Shown here: positions 58,860 to 64,000 of the stretch, piece after piece
Numbering within the stretch: the first letter of the stretch is position 1
Layout: each line of letters starts with the position of its first letter
DNA from: Micropterus salmoides
Taxonomy: Eukaryota; Chordata; Actinopteri; Centrarchiformes; Centrarchidae
Length of the DNA stretch: 64,000 bases
Assembly: GCF_014851395.1 (NCBI RefSeq)
Contig: NW_024041150.1
Coordinates: forward strand, 25,781,225 to 25,845,224
Direction of reading: 5' to 3'
Translations under genes and position numbers: made by a program
Notes under the pieces: model-generated
What the model saw: the letters and a program-made list of their open reading frames with translations, nothing else
Told to the model about the DNA's origin: nothing
Databases searched by the model: none

Positions 58860-58907
58860 TACGAATTATACAGTGACAGTCCCCCCACTGTCATTGTATA
58901 ATTCGTA
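58860..58907. other. near-perfect 21-bp hairpin with C6 loop
   Basis: Left arm 58860-58880 (tacgaattatacagtgacag + t) and right arm 58887-58907 are reverse complements with a single G-T position, separated by cccccc. It could form a DNA cruciform or a short RNA stem. The stem and loop are too short for a typical pre-miRNA. Confidence 0.9.
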
Positions 58908-59176
58908 CCCTCAACGTTTTTCCCAGGTCATAAAGGAAACCCAGTACAGCGCAGGCGTGTGCTTCAGTGAACTAAAATCATACAATGTTTACAATATCCT
59001 TGCTTGTTTAACTAAAGTCTGCAGTCTGTAGATGATAAATTAAATTCATTACAGCAGTTCATGGGTGCCCCGTACCACATATCAACTTTTGTAGTCAGGG
59101 GCAAATATCTACTTTCCTCTTGCTCGTGTTGACCTTGAATGAAATGTAATCTGCAATCAATAAAGCAGTAGTCATA

Positions 59177-59305
59177 CATTGTTGGGGAATTGGTAATTGT
59201 TGGGTCTCTGCAAATAATATTAAACAGAGTACGATCTAGACCTGCTCTATTTGAAAAGTGAATAGAGATGACTTTTGTTATGAATTAGCGCTAAATAAAA
59301 GCTAA
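59177..59305 (+). mobile_element. non-LTR retroelement 3' tail
   Basis: gttgggtctctgcaaataat, gatctagacctgctctattt and gaattagcgctaaataaaag follow the widely seen fish tail order (gtctagacctgctctatatg...gatttggcgctatataaata). This is a 5'-truncated copy. Confidence 0.6.
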
Positions 59306-59424
59306 CCAGGTAAAACTTCTGAATTCCATAGTGAAAACAAATGGCATACTTATTGTAAAAAGATTGTAGTGGGACCAACCAGCCTCTCACCTCAAAAGGG
59401 TGGTGAGGTCAGATAATGCCAAAA

Positions 59425-59442
59425 GGGGGGGGGGGGGGGGGG
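59425..59442. repeat. G18 homopolymer
   Basis: Eighteen consecutive G bases after aaaa. Able to form G-quadruplex structures and prone to sequencing error, so the length is uncertain. Confidence 0.9.
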
Positions 59443-59647
59443 TTTCCTCCCCTGGAGTTGGCCTATTAACATGCAAAAACTAGAGACATCGCCTGGTGTT
59501 TTGGTAGGGATCTGCAGATACTCAGACATGCATCGCTTAAGGCTTGTGTATTCAAAGAGCCTTAGTGAACCTCTCTCGCTATAAAGGTGTCACTGGAGAC
59601 ACTTAGCAGGACAGCAAAGGGGCTGGCAAACCCCTCTCTCTCCACAG

Positions 59648-59826
59648 ATCACCTCCGGACATCAAAAGTACCACCCGTCCTGCCTCAACCTGATTCCTTT
59701 TCATATCGCCATAAAGCACCACTCCCTTCGCTCTTTAGCCGATGTGCAAATGTGATAACCCAGGAATACAATAGGAGGGACACTAACAACCCCAGTTTTC
59801 TTGAACCAACAAATGTTTCATTATAA
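59648..59826 (+). pseudogene. unrecognised possible terminal exon or repeat-derived coding fragment
   Basis: A strong acceptor (cccctctctctccacag) precedes an open frame that reads LRTSKVPPVLPQPDSFSYRH, KAPLPSLFSRCANVITQEYN and RRDTNNPSFLEPTNVSL, ending at TAA (59824-59826). Its ordinary, non-repetitive amino-acid mix and good acceptor look like a real last exon. I recognise no family and see no upstream exon with a matching donor. It could equally be the end of a transposon gene, as it sits among mobile-element pieces. Confidence 0.3.
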
Positions 59827-59888
59827 AGTGTGTTTGTTCTGTTTAAATAATAATCCTTGCTAAGTTAGTAGTGGCGTTTGCCTCTTAG

Positions 59889-61260
59889 TACATCCATTTA
59901 AACACTGACAGTGGCAGAATTTCAGTCTTAGTATTAGTGGATCTCAGTGCTGCATTCGACACAGTCGACCACAACATATTACTAGACAGACTTGAAAACT
60001 GGGTTGGACTTTCTGGCACAGTACTAAAATGGTTTGAATCCTACTTAAAGGACAGGGACTACTTTGTGTCTATAGGTAATTACACATCTGAGCTGACAAA
60101 AATGACATGTGGAGTTCCCCAAGGCTCCATTCTGGAGCCTCTTTTGTTTAACATTTTCATGCTTCCACTGGCTCAGATTATGAAAAACAACAAAATATGT
60201 TACCATAATTATGCAGATGACACACAGATTTACATAACCATTTCACCAGGGGACTATGATCCCATACGGGTGCTGAGTAGCTGTATTGAGCAGGTCAACG
60301 ATTGGATGTGCCAGAATTTTCTTCAATTAAACAAGGACAAAACTGAAGTTATTGTTTTTGGAGCCAGGGAGGAACGATTGAAAGTCAGCGCTCGACTTCA
60401 ATCTGTAATGTTAAGAACCACAAATCAAGCCAGAAATCTTGGTGTAGTCATGGACTGAATTTGAGGAGCCATATTAAGAAAATTACAAAGTCAGCCTACT
60501 ATCACCTGAAGAATATATCAAGGATTAAAGGACTTATGTCTCAACCAGACCTGGAATCTTCAGTCGACTCGACTACTGTAACAGTGTCTTTACGGGGCTC
60601 CCTAAGAAATCCATCAGACAGCTGCAGCTGATTCAGAACGCTGCTGCTCGAGTCCTCACTAAGACCAAAAAGGTGGATCACATCACTCCAGTTCTGAGGT
60701 CTTTACATTGGCTTCCTGTATGTCAAAGAATTGATTTCAAAATCCTGCTGTTAGTTTATAAAGCACTAAATGGTTTAGGGCCAAAATACATTTCCGATCT
60801 TCTGCTTCGTTACGAACCATCCAGACCTCTCAGGTCGTCTGGGGCAGGTCTGCTTTCTGTCCCCAGAGTCAAAACTAAAACAAGGAGAAGCAGCGTTCAG
60901 TTATTATGCTCCATATATTTGGAACAAACTCCCAGATAACTGCAGGTCTGCTGAAACTGTCAGTTCTTTTAAATTAAGACTGAAGACTTTTCTTTTTACC
61001 ATTGCTTTTAATTAAATATTTAAGATTGATACTTACACTGCAACTTTTACTGTCCCGTTCTCTTTTTCTTTGTTTTTAGCTTTTAATAATTGCTTTTAAT
61101 TAAATATTTCCGTTTAACTCTTAACCCTGATTGTAACACTGTAACTTTTATTATATTTTATGTTGCTTTTTTATATTTCCCTGTTGTTTATGTTTTATGT
61201 AAAGCACTTTGAATTACCTTGTTGTTAAAATGTGCTATACAAATAAACTTGCCTTGCCTT
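59889..61260 (+). mobile_element. L2-like LINE, 5'-truncated, reverse transcriptase with frameshifts
   Basis: The first open part (59889-60458) has the RT motifs LVDLSAAFDTVDHN, CGVPQGSILEPLLFNIFMLP and the catalytic YADDTQIYI, ending NQARNLGVVMD. A frameshift or small deletion at about 60455 follows (next frame LRSHIKKITKSAYYHLKNIS), another at about 60560 (LDYCNSVFTGLPKKSIRQLQ, then LQLIQNAAARVLTKTKKVD), and a third near 60890 (ends FSYYAPYIWNKLPDN, then SFKLRLKTFLFTIAFN and stop). The 3' tail has atgtaaagcactttgaat and gtgctatacaaataaact, then a ttgcc duplication. The endonuclease domain is missing. Inactive. Confidence 0.93.
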
Positions 61261-61970
61261 AGTTTAGTAGTAATGACCCTGTTGTTATCCTTTGGTGATG
61301 TTTGAAGACTAGAGAACCATAAGAAAGTAATCTTGAAGAGTTCCCTAATTTCCTCTTTTTGTTTTAATTCCTCCCTGTTATTCCCTAGTAATCACCAGTA
61401 ATAGTCTGTTTAGTATTAACTAATGCTTTAGTTAAACGTTTCATATACAATTTCCTACTAAAACATTCATCCAACCAGCTTCCCAGTACCTAGTTAAAGT
61501 GGTGAATCTCAAAGTTGAATGTCTACTGTTTTCTCGTACGACCCGAGCTCCACCAAGGGGACAGAAAAGGTATAACACACAAGCGTTTAAAACTCGGCTT
61601 ACACAGACAATGAGCGCCAAATATCTATCACCATATAATGGTATAAACGAATTCTTTGCTGCAATGCTTACATCTAAATTGTCTCTTGACTTAAAACATG
61701 TAACCATCAGGTTTACACTGAAAACATGTAGTTAAGCTTTGTTACGCCTTTTATTAAGTATGTAACAATTAAGAAACCCTTAACCCTCTAGTGTTTAGTC
61801 TTGTTTTGCTTGTCTTTATCTAAATGTTTAGAACTAAGTATTTTTCAAATGTTGATATTGTGGAGAGAGAGATTAAATGAAAATACGTGCAATATATATA
61901 TATATTTTCTTTATCCCACTAAAAAGTTAACACTTTTGAGGCAACTCCCCCAGAGAAACCCCCTCCCCAA
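61261..61970. other. intergenic, no gene recognised
   Basis: AT-rich, including a (TA)n tract at about 61892-61905. Nothing coding was recognised. Confidence 0.5.
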
Positions 61971-61972
61971 AT

Positions 61973-62012
61973 TGACGTCACCACGTTCTAAAGAAGGAAA
62001 GTAGATAAAAGG
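61973..62012 (+). promoter_or_regulatory. CRE plus TATA-like box (putative promoter or LTR)
   Basis: A perfect CRE octamer tgacgtca at 61973-61980 lies about 25 bases upstream of gataaaagg (62004-62012), an ordered arrangement typical of core promoters. Expected initiation would be at about 62035, directly before a 19-A run and the CpG-rich patch. Confidence 0.4.
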
Positions 62013-62037
62013 CCTTGTTGTCTTGTGTCTCACTTTT

Positions 62038-62056
62038 AAAAAAAAAAAAAAAAAAA
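62038..62056. repeat. A19 homopolymer
   Basis: Nineteen consecutive A bases between the TATA-like box and the CpG-rich patch. Confidence 0.9.
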
Positions 62057-62430
62057 CATTCACGGGGGAGCGCAAACCTACGGCGAATGTGTCTTATTTG
62101 ATTTTGTTGTTTTAACATCATCCGATCGTTCTAAGCAACTTTGGACCCAGAAACTCAGAAGCTCGTTCACTTCTCGTCTCGAGTTGAACGAAGTCACAGC
62201 TCCAACGACAGAGTCTGGAGTGTGTTCCGCCGAGCTATAGCGACACCAAATGAACTCAGAGTGCAAAGCCAGGGCTGACCGCCCGTTGCTGCAAGCGTTT
62301 TCCCGCAAAGGACTCCGGAACAAATCCACTGGTTTGAACTCGACTCGAGACGCCACTGGGGTGTCCGACCAAGAAAACATCCGCGAGCCAACCGGCAGTG
62401 AGCCTTTGCTACGGGGAATTACGACAAAAG
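62050..62430 (+). other. CpG-rich patch, possible untranslated first exon or LTR leader
   Basis: Roughly two dozen CpG dinucleotides in 380 bases, in contrast to CpG-poor surroundings (for example ctcgtctcgagttgaacgaa; acatccgcgagccaaccggc). It ends at acaaaa/gtaagg, a good splice donor. ORFs here (90 codons +, 121 codons -) have no known domain. A later caataaat at about 62708 could be a poly(A) signal. Confidence 0.4.
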
Positions 62431-63269
62431 TAAGGCAAAACAAACTACACTCGTTGGTGCTCTCTAGTTGGCCCTCATCTATAGTTAAGAAATACCTTTA
62501 TTATTATTGTTATTCAAACTAAATTTGCAACAATTTCCGACTATTCGTTCCCTCATTCTCATAGAATCCTCTCCCTCTACAATATAAACTGAAATTCCAT
62601 CGAGCCTATCATATTCTGTTCATTACCTTCTGGTTTGTTTCATGTTGACTGTTGTCCCTGTAATATTCCCACATTTACTCCCACTGTTGTACTCCCTTTA
62701 GTTAGTCAATAAATTTCACCTTGATCACAGTGATTTGTGTGTGTGTATTGTTATGAATCTGGGGTCCCTGTACAGAGGATTTACCCTCAGATTTGAGATT
62801 GACTGACTGACTAAAGTTTACGATTTCAGAATAACTAAACCATTAATAACTATTGAATTACCAGAAATTCGTGTAATTATCAAGCGATACTCAAGGACCT
62901 AAAGCCTTGGGCGGACAAGCAAATTTTAGGTGGTGCCCTGGTTTGGAGGTATGAATTAATATTCCCTAATATATTAATTTTCATAACTTGATTAAAAATT
63001 ATACGTAGTGTTAGACCTGCTACAAGATTCACAAAAGACTTAAAATGACATAATAAACTTTATAGTGATGTCAATATGTATCTCTACAATAACTAATCCT
63101 CACTTTCATGCTTAAGCACCAGTATTAGCTAACAATTATTCAAAATGGTATGGTCCATTTTAGGGGTGTCTGAAATTGTATTTTGACATTCTTGAATATA
63201 ATGAATGTGAAATATATTTCTACTCTTACTTGTAATATTTACAATTACAGGTAAGAAGGACCCCCTTAG
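62431..63269. other. intergenic, no gene recognised
   Basis: Includes caataaatttcaccttgatc near 62708 and a short GT run at 62735, possibly the end of the unit that starts at about 61970. Nothing coding is supported. Confidence 0.45.
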
Positions 63270-64000
63270 CCATGCGTGTGTGGCAGGTTGAGGGTTTTTC
63301 TCCCTCCCGCCACTATATGGCACTGCGCTGGTGCCTTGACAACCGGATGCCACTGCCGTGGCCTATAAGTACAGGTGGTGATGCACCTGTGTCAGTCTCC
63401 TTCTTACCTGGACTGGGCATTTTGGCTGTTGGTGACGGTGATCCGGCGTTGTGGTGTGCTGATGCAAGTGCTGTTACAGCTGTTATGGCCTGCAGCGCAA
63501 CAGTTTAGCCGGTGGTTAATACCCCTAAACCTGCAGCGTTGCCGGGCGGCGACATTGCTCTTGGTCCGTGTGGCAAGTGTGCTGTCTGCTTGCATGCTGA
63601 TGGAACTGTCTTCTGTGTGCGGGTAGTGCATCGCAGTTAAACACAATGCTCCCTTGATTGTTTTAGAGCGAATCGTTGCTGTGCGGGCTGTCTCGATCTG
63701 GCCAGTGGCTGATTATTTGTGTGCGCTGTGGAACAGTGGGGGTATGTATGCATGTCTCGTATTGTATTCCATTTGATTGAATATATACCATGCGAAATAT
63801 AATATAAATGGTGCTAAATCTTCCCTTCCCTTCAGTGATCTGCTGCACTGCTGCCTCGGCGGGGGTTTGAACGGCGGCTCGGTCTGTTTTTTTCGTGCCT
63901 TGGCTTTGGGTGTCGCTCTCTCTCCCCCTGTGGGATTGCCCTCTGCCTGGTCGGCCCAGTTCCGGCTGTGTCTTGGCTCTAAGCGGGCTGCCGGTTTTAC
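63270..64000. other. CpG- and GC-rich segment at window edge, possible LTR or promoter
   Basis: GC and CpG rise relative to the flanking DNA (acaaccggatgccactgccg; ttgccgggcggcgacattgc). A TATA-like cctataagtac lies at about 63362. Overlapping ORFs have no recognised domain. The pattern (tgtgtggcaggttgagg, then TATA about 80 bases on) resembles a retroelement LTR, but no second LTR or primer-binding site is visible, and the segment runs off the window. Confidence 0.35.

Noticed and set aside
58860..58907. microRNA precursor
   Set aside because: The 21-bp stem and six-base C loop are too short for a typical animal pre-miRNA.
1..64000. CRISPR arrays, prokaryotic operons, or viral genomes
   Set aside because: No regularly spaced unique-spacer repeats, ribosome binding sites or viral proteins are seen. 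The sequence has vertebrate introns and fish repeats.

Overview
This is vertebrate nuclear DNA, almost certainly from a ray-finned (teleost) fish. The gene content is one multi-exon gene with GT-AG introns. The rest is typical fish repeat content: long CA/GT microsatellites, a Tc1-like IR/DR transposon, L2-like LINE remnants, a tRNA-derived SINE and non-autonomous DNA transposons. No bacterial operons, CRISPR arrays or phage genes are present.

Region 1 (1 to about 16,680): the 3' part of stim2 on the + strand (stromal interaction molecule 2, the ER calcium sensor that opens Orai channels). Ten coding exons (4476-14678, 2007 coding bases, 668 residues plus stop) join in one open frame. They match exons 3-12 of the usual 12-exon vertebrate layout. 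They encode the end of the EF-hand region, the SAM domain, the transmembrane helix, the cytosolic coiled coil, the SOAR/CAD Orai-activating domain, a Ser/Pro-rich tail and the lysine-rich C terminus. The signal peptide and canonical EF-hand lie upstream of the window. A 3'UTR of about 2 kb follows, with a strong poly(A) signal at 16658. Intron 11 holds a cluster of repeat copies.

Region 2 (about 16.7-59 kb): no host protein-coding gene could be supported. In tetrapods a large gene desert follows STIM2 on the side toward PCDH7, and this stretch looks like its fish counterpart (inference). It contains transposon relics and a few stretches that read like conserved non-coding elements (candidates only). 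A nearly complete Tc1-like element (43795-45422) has a full 346-codon transposase ORF, but the first catalytic Asp is replaced by Val.

Region 3 (about 59-64 kb): repeats become denser. There is an L2-like LINE 3' half with frameshifts (59889-61260), an unrecognised possible terminal exon just upstream (59648-59826), an unusual 18-G tract, and a near-perfect 21-bp hairpin. Two CpG-rich patches (62050-62430 and 63270-64000) carry CRE/TATA-like motifs and may be LTRs or promoters.

I found no convincing undescribed multi-gene system. The best leads are the catalytically altered but ORF-intact transposase, the two near-perfect hairpins, paired inverted repeat-family copies, the CpG-rich promoter-like patches and the candidate conserved non-coding elements. 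All coordinates were read by eye, and no alignment or search was run.
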